Shown: positions 18,606 to 28,661, counted from the first letter of the stretch. The stretch: DNA of 64,000 bases from Streptomyces hygroscopicus (GCF_026168105.1 NZ_LBMW01000006.1:207286-271285), one strand, 5' to 3'. Notes: generated from the letters alone by a model not told the origin. Made by a program: numbers and translations.

Positions 18606-19969
18606 TGACCCTGGAATCCGTCCGGCCCCAGGCCCCCGTGGAACCGCGTGTTCCGCTGCTGGCCGCGGGCGGCGTCCCCGTCCTGGGACACGGCTGGAAA
18701 CTGGCCCGTGACCCCCTGGGCTTCCTCTCCCGGCTGCGGGACGACGGCGACGTCGTACGGCTGAAGCTGGGCCCGAAGACCGTGTACGCCGTCACCACCC
18801 CGGAACTCACCGGGGCCCTCGCCCTCAGCCCCGACTACAAGATCGGCGGCCCGCTGTGGGAGTCCCTGGAAAGCCTGCTGGGCAAGCAGGGGGTCGCCAC
18901 CTCCAACGGGCCGTTGCACCGGCGGCAGCGACGGGCGATCCAGCCCGCCTTCCGGCTGGAGGCCGTCCCCGCCTACGGGCCGATCATGGCGGAGGAGGCG
19001 CAGAGGCTCGTGGAGCGCTGGCGCTCCGGCAGGACCATCGACGTCATGGCGGAGTCCTTCCGCGTGGCCGTCCGGGTCGCCGCCCGCTGCCTGATGCGAG
19101 GCAGCTACATGGACGAGCGGTCCGATCGGGTATGTGCGGCTCTCGCCACGCTGTTCAGTGGCATGTATCAGCGCATGGTGGTGCCGCTCGGACCGTTGTA
19201 TCGCCTTCCGCTTCCGGCCAACCGTGAATTCAATCGGGCCTTGGCCGATTTGCATCTCCTGATCGACGAGATCGTCGCCGCCCGCCGGGCCTCCAGTCAA
19301 AAGCCGGACGATTTGCTGACGGCTTTGCTCGAGGCGAAGGACGAGAATGGCGAGCCCATTGGGGAACAGGAGATCCACGATCAGGTCGTTGCCATCGTCA
19401 CCGCCGGCAGCGAAACAGTCGGGTCCATGGTCATGTCGCTCCTTCAGGTCCTCACGGATCATCCGGATCATGCGGACAAGATCCGCGACGAGGTGAAAAG
19501 CGTCGTGGGTGAGCGGCCGGTTTCATTCGGCGATGTCCGAAAGCTGACGCACACCGCGAATGTCATCGTCGAGACAATGCGCTTACGCCCCGCCGTATGG
19601 ATATTGACGCGGCGTGCGGTGGCCGACACCGAGCTCGGCGGGTATCACATACCGGCCGGGGCCGATGTCGTGTACAGCCCGTATGCGATCCAGCGCGATC
19701 CGCGGTCGTACGAGCGGCATGCGCAGTTCGACCCCGACCGCTGGCTTCCGGGACGCGCCAAGGAAGTCCCCAAGTACGCGATGAGCCCGTTCGGCGTGGG
19801 CAACCGGAAGTGTCCCGGCGACCACTTCTCGATGGCCGAACTCACGCTCATCCTGGCGACGGTGGCGTCCGCCTACCGCTTCGAGCAGGTGCCCGGGTCC
19901 GACCCCAGCCCCCGAATCGGCATCACGCTCCGCCCGCGCCGGCTGCTGCTGAGGGCCCTTCCCCGATGA
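18605..19969 (+). CDS. cyp170A1: Cytochrome P450 CYP170, albaflavenone synthase
   Basis: The 454-residue soluble P450 oxidises epi-isozizaene in two steps to the antibiotic albaflavenone. The haem-ligand loop is [14 protein letters not shown] with Cys at about residue 403; the I-helix oxygen motif is AGSETVGS (about 266); the ExxR pair lies in [11 protein letters not shown]. coelicolor CYP170A1 also has a second farnesene-synthase site; the acidic segment [15 protein letters not shown] lies in the matching region, but I cannot confirm that activity. Orthology rests on synteny and coupling to the cyclase. Confidence 0.92.
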   Translation: MTLESVRPQAPVEPRVPLLAAGGVPVLGHGWKLARDPLGFLSRLRDDGDVVRLKLGPKTVYAVTTPELTGALALSPDYKIGGPLWESLESLLGKQGVATSNGPLHRRQRRAIQPAFRLEAVPAYGPIMAEEAQRLVERWRSGRTIDVMAESFRVAVRVAARCLMRGSYMDERSDRVCAALATLFSGMYQRMVVPLGPLYRLPLPANREFNRALADLHLLIDEIVAARRASSQKPDDLLTALLEAKDENGEPIGEQEIHDQVVAIVTAGSETVGSMVMSLLQVLTDHPDHADKIRDEVKSVVGERPVSFGDVRKLTHTANVIVETMRLRPAVWILTRRAVADTELGGYHIPAGADVVYSPYAIQRDPRSYERHAQFDPDRWLPGRAKEVPKYAMSPFGVGNRKCPGDHFSMAELTLILATVASAYRFEQVPGSDPSPRIGITLRPRRLLLRALPR

Positions 19970-20121
19970 CCCTCGCCCTCCTGGTCCTGCCCACCCTGAT
20001 CGGCATCGCGCACGACCGGCGCGTCGACCGACGGATCAGGCAGGCCCAGGAGGCAAGGAGGCAGGATGCGGCTCAGAAGTCCTCGTCCAGGTCGACGGTG
20101 CCCTCCACCGCGACCTGGTAG
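19966..20121 (+). CDS. Small hypothetical protein overlapping cyp170
   Basis: The 51-residue ORF starts by ATGA overlap with the P450 stop codon. Its first 15 residues are hydrophobic ([15 protein letters not shown]), followed by a strongly charged segment ([19 protein letters not shown]), like a short membrane-anchored peptide. Its last 49 bp overlap the 3' end of convergent nrdB. Coupled spacing and codon bias in the first 35 codons favour a real gene; size and overlap argue for caution. Confidence 0.45.
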   Translation: MTLALLVLPTLIGIAHDRRVDRRIRQAQEARRQDAAQKSSSRSTVPSTATW

Positions 20122-21092
20122 GCGGACGGGCGCCGCTCGAAGAAGTTGGTCAGCTCCTGAACGCCCTGCAGCTCCATGAAGGAGAAGGGGTTCTCGGAGC
20201 CGTACACCGGGGCGAAGCCGAGGCGCGTGAGGCGCTGGTCGGCGACACACTCCAGGTACTGCCGCATCGACTCGGTGTTCATGCCCGGGAGGCCGTCACC
20301 GCACAGGTCGCGGGCGAACTGCAGCTCGGCCTCGACGGCCTCCCCGAGCATGTCGGTGACCTGCTGCTGCAACGCGTCGTCGAAGAGGTCCGGCTCTTCC
20401 TTGCGCACGGTGTCGACGACGTCGAAGGCGAAGCTCATGTGCATCGTCTCGTCACGGAACACCCAGTTGGTGCCGGTGGCGAGACCGTGCAGCAGACCCC
20501 TGCTGCGGAACCAGTAGACGTACGCGAAGGCGCCGTAGAAGAACAGGCCCTCGATGCACGCGGCGAAGCAGATGAGGTTGAGCAGGAAGCGTCGGCGATC
20601 CGCCTTGGTCTCCAGCCGGTCGATCTTCTCCACCGAGTCCATCCACCGGAAGCAGAACCCGGCCTTCTCACGGATGGAGGGGATGTTCTCGACGGCCGCG
20701 AAGGCGGCGGCGCGGTCGTCCGGGTCGGGCAGGTAGGTGTCCAGGAGCGTCAGATAGAACTGGACATGGACCGCTTCCTCGAAGAGCTGACGCGACAGAT
20801 ACAGCCGCGCCTCGGGCGAGTTGATGTGCTTGTAGAGGGTCAGCACCAGGTTGTTCGCGACGATCGAGTCGCCCGTCGCGAAGAACGCGACCAGCCGGCC
20901 GATCAGGTGCTGCTCGCCGGGCGTGAGCTTGGCCAGGTCGGCCACGTCCGAGTGGAGGTCGACCTCCTCCACGGTCCAGGTGTTCTTGATGGCGTCCCGG
21001 TAGCGCTCGTAGAAGTCGGGGTAGCGCATGGGGCGAAGGGTCAGCTCGAAGCCCGGGTCGAGGAGGTTGGTGTTACGGGTGGTGGCGGTCAT
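20073..21092 (-). CDS. nrdB: Class Ia ribonucleotide reductase, small subunit
   Basis: The 339-residue R2 protein houses the dinuclear metal/tyrosyl radical cofactor for NrdA. Metal-ligand helices are visible (RQLFEEAVHVQFY, ETMHMSFAFD, EAELQFARDL), and the acidic tail TVDLDEDF is the family-typical docking peptide. Its ATG shares one base with the nrdA stop codon (TAATG). The gene is convergent with the terpene cluster and overlaps the tiny ORF there. Confidence 0.94.
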   Translation of the reverse strand: MTATTRNTNLLDPGFELTLRPMRYPDFYERYRDAIKNTWTVEEVDLHSDVADLAKLTPGEQHLIGRLVAFFATGDSIVANNLVLTLYKHINSPEARLYLSRQLFEEAVHVQFYLTLLDTYLPDPDDRAAAFAAVENIPSIREKAGFCFRWMDSVEKIDRLETKADRRRFLLNLICFAACIEGLFFYGAFAYVYWFRSRGLLHGLATGTNWVFRDETMHMSFAFDVVDTVRKEEPDLFDDALQQQVTDMLGEAVEAELQFARDLCGDGLPGMNTESMRQYLECVADQRLTRLGFAPVYGSENPFSFMELQGVQELTNFFERRPSAYQVAVEGTVDLDEDF

Positions 21093-23473
21093 TACTGGCA
21101 GGCCTCGCAGGACTCGGGGTTCTCAAGGGAGCAGGCGACGGCGTCGGGGTCGGCGACCTGCTGCAGGGGGATGGACTGAGCGGTCTGCGCCTGGCCCTGG
21201 GCGGCGCGGGCGATGCGCGTCGCCGGGCGCGAGCGCAGGTAGTACGTCGTCTTCAGGCCCTGCTTCCAGGCGTACGCGTACATCGAGGAGAGCTTGCCGA
21301 TGGTCGGCGTCTCCATGAACAGGTTCAGGGACTGGGCCTGGTCCAGGAACGGGGTGCGCGCGGCGGCCATGTCGATCAGCCCGCGCTGCGGGATCTCCCA
21401 CGCCGTGCGGTACAGCATCCGTACGTCCTCGGGGATCCAGACGAAGTCCTGCACCGAGCCGCCCGACTCGCGCAGCGCCTCACGGGTGCGGGCGTCCCAG
21501 ACGCCGAGGTCCTTGAGGTCCTTCACCAGGTAGGAGTTGACCTGCAGGAACTCCCCGGAGAGCGTCTCGCGCTTGAACAGGTTGGAGACCTGCGGCTCGA
21601 TGCACTCGTACGCGCCCGCGATGGACGCGATGGTGGCGGTCGGCGCGATGGCGAGCAACAGCGAGTTGCGCATGCCGACGACGGCGATACGTTCCCGCAG
21701 CGCCGCCCAGCGCTCGGGCCAGGTCAGCTGTGCGTCGTAGTGGTCGGGGTGCAGCACGCCCCGGGCGGTGCGGGTCCTCTCCCAGGCCGGCAGGGGGCCG
21801 TTGCGCTCGGCGAGGCCGACGGAGGCCTCGTACGCGGCGAGCATGACGCGCTCGGCGATCCGGGTGGACAGCCGCCCGGCCTCCGGGGAGTCGAAGGGCA
21901 GCCGCAGTTTGAAGAAGACGTCCTGGAGGCCCATGGCGCCGAGGCCGACGGGGCGCCACTTGGCGTTGGAACGGCCCGCCTGCTCGGTCGGGTAGAAGTT
22001 GATGTCGACCACGCGGTCGAGGAAGGTGACGGCCGTGCGGACGGTGGCGTCCAGCCGCTCCCAGTCGAGGTCACCGGCCGCCGGGTCGACGAACGCGCCG
22101 AGGTTGACGGACCCCAGGTTGCAGACCGCCGTCTCGCCGTCGTCCGTGACCTCCAGGATCTCCGTGCAGAGGTTGGAGGAGTGGATGACGTGACCCGGCT
22201 CGGCCGTCTGGTTGGCGGTGCGGTTGGCCGCGTCCTTGAAGGTCATCCAGCCGTTGCCGGTCTGCGCGAGGGTGCGCATCATGCGGCCGTACAGATCGCG
22301 GGCGGGGATCGTCTTCTTCGCCAGGCCCGCGGCCTCCGCCTTGCGGTACGCGGTGTCGAACTCCGCGCCCCACAGGTCCACCAGCTCCGGCACGTCCGAC
22401 GGGGAGAACAGCGACCACTGCTCGTCGGCGTTGACCCGGCGCATGAACTCGTCCGGAACCCAGTGCGCCAGGTTGAGATTGTGCGTACGGCGCGCGTCCT
22501 CACCGGTGTTGTCGCGCAGCTCCAGGAACTCCTCGATGTCGGAGTGCCAGGTCTCCAGGTAGACGGCTGCTGCGCCCTTGCGGCGGCCGCCCTGGTTCAC
22601 CGCGGCGACCGAGGCGTCAAGGGTCTTGAGGAACGGAACGATGCCGTTGGAGTGCCCGTTGGTGCCGCGGATGAGGGACCCGCGGGAGCGGATGCGGGAG
22701 TACGAGAGCCCGATGCCGCCGGCGTGCTTGGAAAGACGCGCGACCTGGTGGTAGCGGTCGTAGATGGAGTCCAGCTCGTCCATCGGGGAGTCGAGGAGAT
22801 AGCAGGACGACATCTGCGGGTGCCGGGTACCGGAGTTGAAGAGCGTGGGAGAGGAGGGCAGGTAGTCGAGCCTGCTCATGAGCCCGTAGAGCGCGGCGAC
22901 CTCGTCGAGGGAGCGGGCGGTGTCGTCCTCGGCGAGTCCGGCGGCGACGCGCAGCATGAAGTGCTGGGGCGTCTCGACGACCTTGCGGGTGATCGGGTGG
23001 CGCAGGAGGTAGCGGCTGTGCAGGGTGCGCAGGCCGAAGTAGCCGAAGCGGTCGTCGGCGTCCGGGTCGATCAGGGCGTCGAGTCGGGCGGCGTGGACGC
23101 GTACGAACTCGGCGGTCCCGTCGGCGATGAGACCTTCCCGGTGGCCTACGGCGACGGACTCGGTGAAGGACGTGACGCCCTGGGAGGCGGCTTCGGCGCG
23201 GATGCCGATCGTCAGCAGCCGGGCGGCGAGCCTCGAGTAGGCGGGGTCCTCGGAGATGAGACCGGCGGCCGCCTCCGTGGCCAGCTCGCGCAGCTCCGAC
23301 TCGTCCGCATGCGCCGACCGGCCGCGCAGCGCGGCGGCGGCGACCCGGCCGGGGTCGGCGTCGGGGAGGTCGGCGGTCAGCTCGGTCAGGGTCCGCAACA
23401 GCGCGGTACCGGGGCCCTCGTCCGCCGGGGACGCCTCGGCTGTTGAAACCGGGTCGGCTGGCGCGATGGTCAC
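21092..23473 (-). CDS. nrdA: Class Ia ribonucleotide reductase, large subunit
   Basis: The 793-residue R1 protein reduces ribonucleoside diphosphates. The active-site region SSNLCTEIL and radical-transfer segment (ESGGSVQDFVW, LYRTAWEIPQ) are present, and the C-terminal redox tail ends ESCEACQ. The GTG at 23473 is chosen because AGGGAGAG lies 6 bp upstream; a GTG eight codons earlier lacks a site. Control is by an upstream cobalamin riboswitch and NrdR-type boxes, so this oxygen-dependent enzyme is shut off when B12 supports the class II enzyme. Confidence 0.95.
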   Translation of the reverse strand: MTIAPADPVSTAEASPADEGPGTALLRTLTELTADLPDADPGRVAAAALRGRSAHADESELRELATEAAAGLISEDPAYSRLAARLLTIGIRAEAASQGVTSFTESVAVGHREGLIADGTAEFVRVHAARLDALIDPDADDRFGYFGLRTLHSRYLLRHPITRKVVETPQHFMLRVAAGLAEDDTARSLDEVAALYGLMSRLDYLPSSPTLFNSGTRHPQMSSCYLLDSPMDELDSIYDRYHQVARLSKHAGGIGLSYSRIRSRGSLIRGTNGHSNGIVPFLKTLDASVAAVNQGGRRKGAAAVYLETWHSDIEEFLELRDNTGEDARRTHNLNLAHWVPDEFMRRVNADEQWSLFSPSDVPELVDLWGAEFDTAYRKAEAAGLAKKTIPARDLYGRMMRTLAQTGNGWMTFKDAANRTANQTAEPGHVIHSSNLCTEILEVTDDGETAVCNLGSVNLGAFVDPAAGDLDWERLDATVRTAVTFLDRVVDINFYPTEQAGRSNAKWRPVGLGAMGLQDVFFKLRLPFDSPEAGRLSTRIAERVMLAAYEASVGLAERNGPLPAWERTRTARGVLHPDHYDAQLTWPERWAALRERIAVVGMRNSLLLAIAPTATIASIAGAYECIEPQVSNLFKRETLSGEFLQVNSYLVKDLKDLGVWDARTREALRESGGSVQDFVWIPEDVRMLYRTAWEIPQRGLIDMAAARTPFLDQAQSLNLFMETPTIGKLSSMYAYAWKQGLKTTYYLRSRPATRIARAAQGQAQTAQSIPLQQVADPDAVACSLENPESCEACQ

Positions 23474-23581
23474 GTGGGACTCTCCCTCGCTCGGCACGGG
23501 GCCTGGCGGAGGGCAGGGGGCGGCTCACGAGCGCACGAGGCGTCGCGTCCACCGGCCCACTCCACGAGGCCCGGACGTCAG

Positions 23582-23607
23582 GCGCCCGGGCCGGAATGGC
23601 CGGGCGC
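23582..23607 (-). promoter_or_regulatory. Riboswitch expression-platform hairpin
   Basis: GCGCCCGG pairs with CCGGGCGC around GGCC/GGCC, directly abutting and overlapping by 4 nt the 3' strand of the aptamer P1 helix. There is no T-run. Its overlap with P1 makes it a good candidate switching stem. Confidence 0.6.
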
Positions 23608-23728
23608 ACTGTCGGCAGGTCCTCGGACTGACGCTCGGACGTGTCCGACCCGGGGACGGACACGCACAAGTACACCGTTGCGGGACAGTTCCGGATTCGC
23701 ACCGGATTCCCCTGCGGTGACAGCGAGC
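23604..23728 (-). ncRNA. Cobalamin (AdoCbl) riboswitch of nrdAB
   Basis: Read on the minus strand, the leader has the aptamer core GGGGAATCCGGTGCGAATCC, then the GAACTGTCCCGCAACGG segment, a variable stem-loop, and the B12 box CAGTCCGAGGACCTGCCGAC. The ends pair as P1 (GCTCGCTGTC with GACAGTGCGC). This matches the riboswitch known to turn off Streptomyces class Ia RNR when coenzyme B12 is present. It ends about 130 nt before the nrdA start. Confidence 0.95.
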
Positions 23729-23734
23729 ATGAGC

Positions 23735-23777
23735 ATACATCTTGTGCCGGGGCGCGATGCCACCCCCAGATGTTGTG
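23735..23777 (-). promoter_or_regulatory. Tandem NrdR-like boxes
   Basis: Two similar elements, minus-strand GGCACAACATCT and GGCACAAGATGT, have their TTGTG (plus strand) at 23742-23746 and 23773-23777, exactly 31 bp (three helical turns) apart. NrdR binds paired boxes with such integral-turn spacing upstream of RNR operons. Confidence 0.6.
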
Positions 23778-23779
23778 CC

Positions 23780-24017
23780 GTGTCGGCTTCGGAGAGTGTC
23801 AAAGTGCCAACTCATGGGTGAGGAGGGTGAGGTCGTCGAGCTGGGGGAGGGGTTCCAGTCCCGCTCCGGGGTGCGGACGAAGCCCGGACGTTCGCAGATG
23901 CGGTGGGCGGCGCGCATCGCGCGCTGGGCCGACAGGACGACGCGTACGGGTGCGGCAACGGGGGTGCGGGGAGGGTACGGGCCGCCGTTTGATGACGGCG
24001 GGCCGCGGGTACGGCAG
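23780..24017. other. Intergenic region without identifiable gene
   Basis: About 240 bp between the nrdAB leader and the symporter terminator. Short frames exist but none has a ribosome site or recognisable product. The minus-strand nrdAB promoter should lie near its left edge, but I see no clear consensus pair. Confidence 0.5.
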
Positions 24018-24046
24018 CGGGCCGTCGGATAGTGTCCGACGGCCCG
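24018..24046 (-). terminator. Hairpin after the symporter gene
   Basis: A perfect 12-bp stem CGGGCCGTCGGA/TCCGACGGCCCG with loop TAGTG begins 14 bp after the minus-strand stop codon. Confidence 0.8.
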
Positions 24047-24060
24047 TTGGTCCGTTCTGC

Positions 24061-25689
24061 CTAGTGGGACGCCCCCGCCGTGGCCGGCGGAAGCTCCACC
24101 TGGACCCCGGGGTCGCCCGCGTCCGCCGTGTAGTCCTCCGGCTTCGTCTCGTCGACGCCCTCCGGGGCCTTCACCGCCTTCAGGACGAGGGTCAGGACCA
24201 CCGTGACCACGACGTTCAGCACGAACGCCGTCAGGCCGATGTAGCCGATCTCGCCGATACCCGGGATCTCCTTCGCCGAGCCGCCGAAGTGCTTCTGGGT
24301 CGGGGACGCGACGCCGTACGCCGCGAGCGTGCCGTACGCCATGCCGACCGCCCAGCCCGCGAGCAGCGCCCAGCGGTGGAACCAGCGCGTGAACAGGCCG
24401 CCGACCAGGGCCGGGAAGGTCTGCAGGATCCAGATGCCGCCGAGGAGCTGGAAGTTGATCGCCACCGTCTTGTCCATGGTCAGGACGAAGACCAGCGCGC
24501 CCACCTTCACCAGCAGGGACACTGTCTTGGAGACCCGGGTCTCCTGCTGCGCCGTGGCGTCGGGCTTGAGGAACTCCTTGTAGATGTTGCGCGTGAAGAG
24601 GTTCGCCGCCGCGATGGACATGATCGCCGCCGGGACCAGCGCGCCGATGCCGATCGCGGCGAACGCCACGCCCGCGAACCAGTCGGGGAACATGTTCTCG
24701 AACAGCTGCGGAATCGCCAGTTGCCCGTTCTGCACCTTCACACCGGCCGCGGTCGCCATGAAGCCGAGCAGCGCAAGCAGACCCAGCATCAGCGAGTACA
24801 GCGGCAGGATCGTGGTGTTGCGGCGGATCACCTCACGGCTGCGCGAGGACAGCGTGGCCGTGACCGAGTGCGGGTACATGAACAGCGCGAGCGCCGAACC
24901 CAGCGCGAGCGTCGCGTACGTCCACTGACCCGCCTGCGGCGGTACGAGGGCGCCGCGCGGCTTCCCCGTCAACGGGCTCGTCTGCGCGAGCGCATGGCTC
25001 GCCTTCGTGAAGATCTCGTCGAAGCCGCCCAGCTTGATCGGGATGTAGATGATCGCCACCGCGATGACGATGTAGATCAGCGTGTCCTTCACGAACGCGA
25101 TCAGGGCGGGGGCCCGCAGACCCGACGAATACGTGTAGGCGGCCAGCACGCCGAAGGCGATCAGCAGCGGCAGATCCTTCACGAACCAGTTCGTGTTCTC
25201 CCCTCCGCCGACGCCCATCACGTCCAGCACGGCCTGGATGCCGACGAGTTGGAGCGCGATGTACGGCATCGTCGCCAGGATGCCCGTCACGGCCACCGCC
25301 AGTGACAGGCCCTTCGAGCCGAAACGGCCCCGCACGAAGTCCGACGTCGTCACGTACCCGTGCCGGTGCGAGACCGACCACAGACGCGGCAGGAACGTGA
25401 AGATCAGCGGATAGACCAGGATGGTGTACGGCACCGCGAAGAAGCCGGCCGCGCCCGCCGCGTAGATCGCCGCCGGGACGGCCACGAACGTGTAAGCCGT
25501 GTACAGGTCGCCGCCGAGCAGGAACCAGGTGACCCAGGTGCCGAACGACCGTCCGCCCAGGCCCCATTCGTCGAGGCTGTGCTCGTTCTCGGCCTTGCGC
25601 CAGCGCGCCGCCAGGAAGCCCACGACGGTGACGGCCAGGAAGAAGAAGATGAAGACGCCGAGCGCGACGCCGTTGACGCCGTTCTTCAT
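24061..25689 (-). CDS. Sodium:solute symporter (SSS family, MctP-like)
   Basis: The 542-residue protein has about 13 transmembrane segments in the APC/LeuT-type SSS fold. The start MKNGVNGVALGVFIFFFLAV is helix 1; LGGRSFGTWVTWFLLGGDLY and the ALVPAAIMSIAAANLFTRNIY signature mark the cation-substrate core. SSS proteins encoded beside a DUF3311 protein are usually monocarboxylate (lactate, pyruvate, acetate) permeases. It overlaps the DUF3311 stop by 4 bp (ATGA). Substrate is inferred from context. Confidence 0.88.
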   Translation of the reverse strand: MKNGVNGVALGVFIFFFLAVTVVGFLAARWRKAENEHSLDEWGLGGRSFGTWVTWFLLGGDLYTAYTFVAVPAAIYAAGAAGFFAVPYTILVYPLIFTFLPRLWSVSHRHGYVTTSDFVRGRFGSKGLSLAVAVTGILATMPYIALQLVGIQAVLDVMGVGGGENTNWFVKDLPLLIAFGVLAAYTYSSGLRAPALIAFVKDTLIYIVIAVAIIYIPIKLGGFDEIFTKASHALAQTSPLTGKPRGALVPPQAGQWTYATLALGSALALFMYPHSVTATLSSRSREVIRRNTTILPLYSLMLGLLALLGFMATAAGVKVQNGQLAIPQLFENMFPDWFAGVAFAAIGIGALVPAAIMSIAAANLFTRNIYKEFLKPDATAQQETRVSKTVSLLVKVGALVFVLTMDKTVAINFQLLGGIWILQTFPALVGGLFTRWFHRWALLAGWAVGMAYGTLAAYGVASPTQKHFGGSAKEIPGIGEIGYIGLTAFVLNVVVTVVLTLVLKAVKAPEGVDETKPEDYTADAGDPGVQVELPPATAGASH

Positions 25690-25952
25690 TCCGACGCACC
25701 GCCCTTCTTGCCGGCCCGGGCGCGCTGGTCACGCTGCCACAGCTTGTACGCGGTCATCGTCAGAGCCGTGGAGATCAGGACCCACAGCATCTGGTACCAG
25801 TAGAAGAATGGGATGCCGATGAAGGCGGGGTCCGGCTTGGCGTAGGAGCCGACCCACAGCATCGCGACGAAGGGTGCTACGAGACAGAGGGCGATGACGA
25901 CGCGTACGGGCGTCACCAACGCATCTCCGGTCACATCCGACTGATTTGACAT
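25686..25952 (-). CDS. DUF3311 small membrane protein
   Basis: The 88-residue protein has two transmembrane helices (residues about 18-38 and 48-72) and the DUF3311 pattern GIPFFYWYQMLWV. It is the usual small partner of SSS-type carboxylate permeases and is translationally coupled to one here. The ATG at 25952 has GGAG at 7 bp; a GTG seven codons upstream is possible. The 223 bp upstream to dasR hold no gene. Confidence 0.82.
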   Translation of the reverse strand: MSNQSDVTGDALVTPVRVVIALCLVAPFVAMLWVGSYAKPDPAFIGIPFFYWYQMLWVLISTALTMTAYKLWQRDQRARAGKKGGASE

Positions 25953-26175
25953 CTGGCGGCTCCGTCCCCTCACTGTTCACCTGTGTAATGCGCAGGCAAT
26001 GTAGGTGACTGCGTCACGAAAGCGGAAGCCCTCGTCCGTACATCGGTCCTGAGCAGCGGCAAAGTCCCTGCCGGGGCCACCGCTCGCAACGGTTCGCAGG
26101 CATGACGGGAGGACCGTAGAGCAGCTTCGGGGCCGGCGCCACACCGTGCGCACCACCCCGGGCGGCCAATTCCTG

Positions 26176-26988
<813 letters not shown>

Positions 26989-27095
26989 TCACGGCTCACA
27001 TCGTGGCACGGCTTCGGGGGAGGGATCCCCCCGCACGCTCCGTGATCCCCGCCATGCGGCCGGGGATCCCCTCTGTATACCGTCGGCAACCTTGC

Positions 27096-27107
27096 TGGTC
27101 TAGTCCA
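27096..27107. promoter_or_regulatory. dre site, dasR-proximal
   Basis: TGGTCTAGTCCA matches the DasR-responsive element core TGGTCTAGACCA at 11 of 12 positions. It lies about 155 bp upstream of dasR. Confidence 0.85.
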
Positions 27108-27242
27108 CCGCGCTCAAGTGGTCCAGCCGGCGGCGAGGGAAGACGTCCGCCCGTTTTCGCTGGGTTCCTACTTAAAGGCCCTTTCATATGTAGGTCCCAT
27201 AACGAAGGCCCTGAGCGGGGCGAACACCCTTGACGCGCCTAT

Positions 27243-27279
27243 TGGTCTGGGCCAAGCTCCCCCGTACTGGTCTACACCA
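27243..27279. promoter_or_regulatory. Two dre sites in the dasA promoter region
   Basis: TGGTCTGGGCCA (27243-27254) and ACTGGTCTACACCATT (27266-27281) are both dre-like, 25 bp apart. A TTGACG -35 element (27230-27235) lies just upstream, so bound DasR would cover the promoter. Confidence 0.85.
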
Positions 27280-27367
27280 TTGGTCCAGTTCCCGGCCCCA
27301 CGGGCGGTACTCGTCGTCAGTCGCCGCGGGGACAAGGGGGGTTTGTGGCATCCCTGAGGAGGGTGGC

Positions 27368-28654
27368 GTGAAGCGCAAGCTGATAGCCGCGATCGGTATC
27401 GCGGGCATGGTGGTCTCCATCGCGGCGTGCGGGGGCGGCGGCGGCAAGTCCGGGGGATCGGACAAGGGAGCGGACGCCAAGGAGCTCACCGTCTGGCTGA
27501 CGGTCGACGCCCAGAACAACTGGCCCGCCCTGGTGAAGGCCGCCGACGACGCGGTGCTGAAGAAGCACCCGGGCGTCAAGATCAAGCACGAGTACTACGG
27601 CTGGCCGGACAAGAACCCCAAGCTCGACGCGGTCCTCGCCACCGACAAGGCGCCCGACGTGGTCGAGATGGGCAACACCGAGATGCTCGGCTACATGGTC
27701 AAGGGCGCCTTCGCGCCCGTCGACCCGGCCAAGTTCGACAACTCCGGCCAGTGGCTGGACGGCCTCAAGGCCTCGGTGACCTACGAGGGCCAGACGTACG
27801 GCGTCCCCTACTACGCCGGCGGTCGCGTGGCCAACTGGCGCAAGGACATCGCCGCCTCCGTCGGCGTCAAGACGCCCCCGAAGACGTACCAGGAGCTGAC
27901 CGCCGACCTGGACAAGATCCAGAAGAAGGAGGGAGCCACGTTCAGCGCCTGGTACCAGCCGACACGCGACTGGTACGCGGCCATGTCCTTCGTCTACGAC
28001 GCGGGCGGCTCCATCGCCAAGCAGGAGGGCGGCCAGTGGAAGGCCAACCTCTCCTCGCCCGAGTCCCTCAAGGGCCTGGGCGAGTTCAAGACGATCGTCG
28101 ACTCGTACATGCACGGCGACAAGACCAAGGACGAGTCCGACCGTTACATCGTCTACGGCCAGGGCAAGTCCGCCATGATCTTCGGTGCCGCCTGGGAGGG
28201 CGCGACGGCGGCCGACCCGAAGAACGACAAGACGGGCAAGCTGAAGGACAACCTCGAGAACTTCGTGATGCCCGGCCCGTCCGGCAAGAACATCCCGGTC
28301 TTCCTGGGCGGTTCCGACCTCGCGATCCCGGTCAAGTCCAAGGCGCAGGCCCTGGCCGCCGAGTGGGTCAACGCCTTCACCGGCTCGCAGGGCCAGAAGG
28401 GCCTGATGGCCAAGGGCAACCTGCCCAACAACAAGACCGACCTCGCCACGCTGAAGAATGACCCGGCGACGGCGGTCCCGGCCACCGCGGCCGAGTCCAA
28501 CTGGTTCGTGCCGATGGCGCCGGGCTGGGGTCAGGTGGAGAAGGCGCAGATCCTGCAGACCATGCTGCAGGACATCGGCACCGGCAAGAAGTCCGTCGAG
28601 GCCGCCGCCAAGGACGCGGACGCCGCGATCGACAAGGTCATCAACACCAAGTGA
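27368..28654 (+). CDS. dasA: Chitobiose ABC transporter substrate-binding lipoprotein
   Basis: The 428-residue extracytoplasmic solute-binding protein has a lipoprotein signal peptide with lipobox SIAAC (Cys21), a Gly/Ser-rich linker, then a family 1 binding fold (LTVWLTVDAQNNWP, VVEMGNTEMLGYM, GGSDLAIPVKSKAQ). DasA binds N,N'-diacetylchitobiose for import through DasBC with the shared ATPase MsiK encoded elsewhere. GAGGAGG precedes the GTG start. A large stem-loop separates it from dasB and probably accounts for higher dasA expression. Confidence 0.96.
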   Translation: MKRKLIAAIGIAGMVVSIAACGGGGGKSGGSDKGADAKELTVWLTVDAQNNWPALVKAADDAVLKKHPGVKIKHEYYGWPDKNPKLDAVLATDKAPDVVEMGNTEMLGYMVKGAFAPVDPAKFDNSGQWLDGLKASVTYEGQTYGVPYYAGGRVANWRKDIAASVGVKTPPKTYQELTADLDKIQKKEGATFSAWYQPTRDWYAAMSFVYDAGGSIAKQEGGQWKANLSSPESLKGLGEFKTIVDSYMHGDKTKDESDRYIVYGQGKSAMIFGAAWEGATAADPKNDKTGKLKDNLENFVMPGPSGKNIPVFLGGSDLAIPVKSKAQALAAEWVNAFTGSQGQKGLMAKGNLPNNKTDLATLKNDPATAVPATAAESNWFVPMAPGWGQVEKAQILQTMLQDIGTGKKSVEAAAKDADAAIDKVINTK

Positions 28655-28661
28655 CCCGAGT

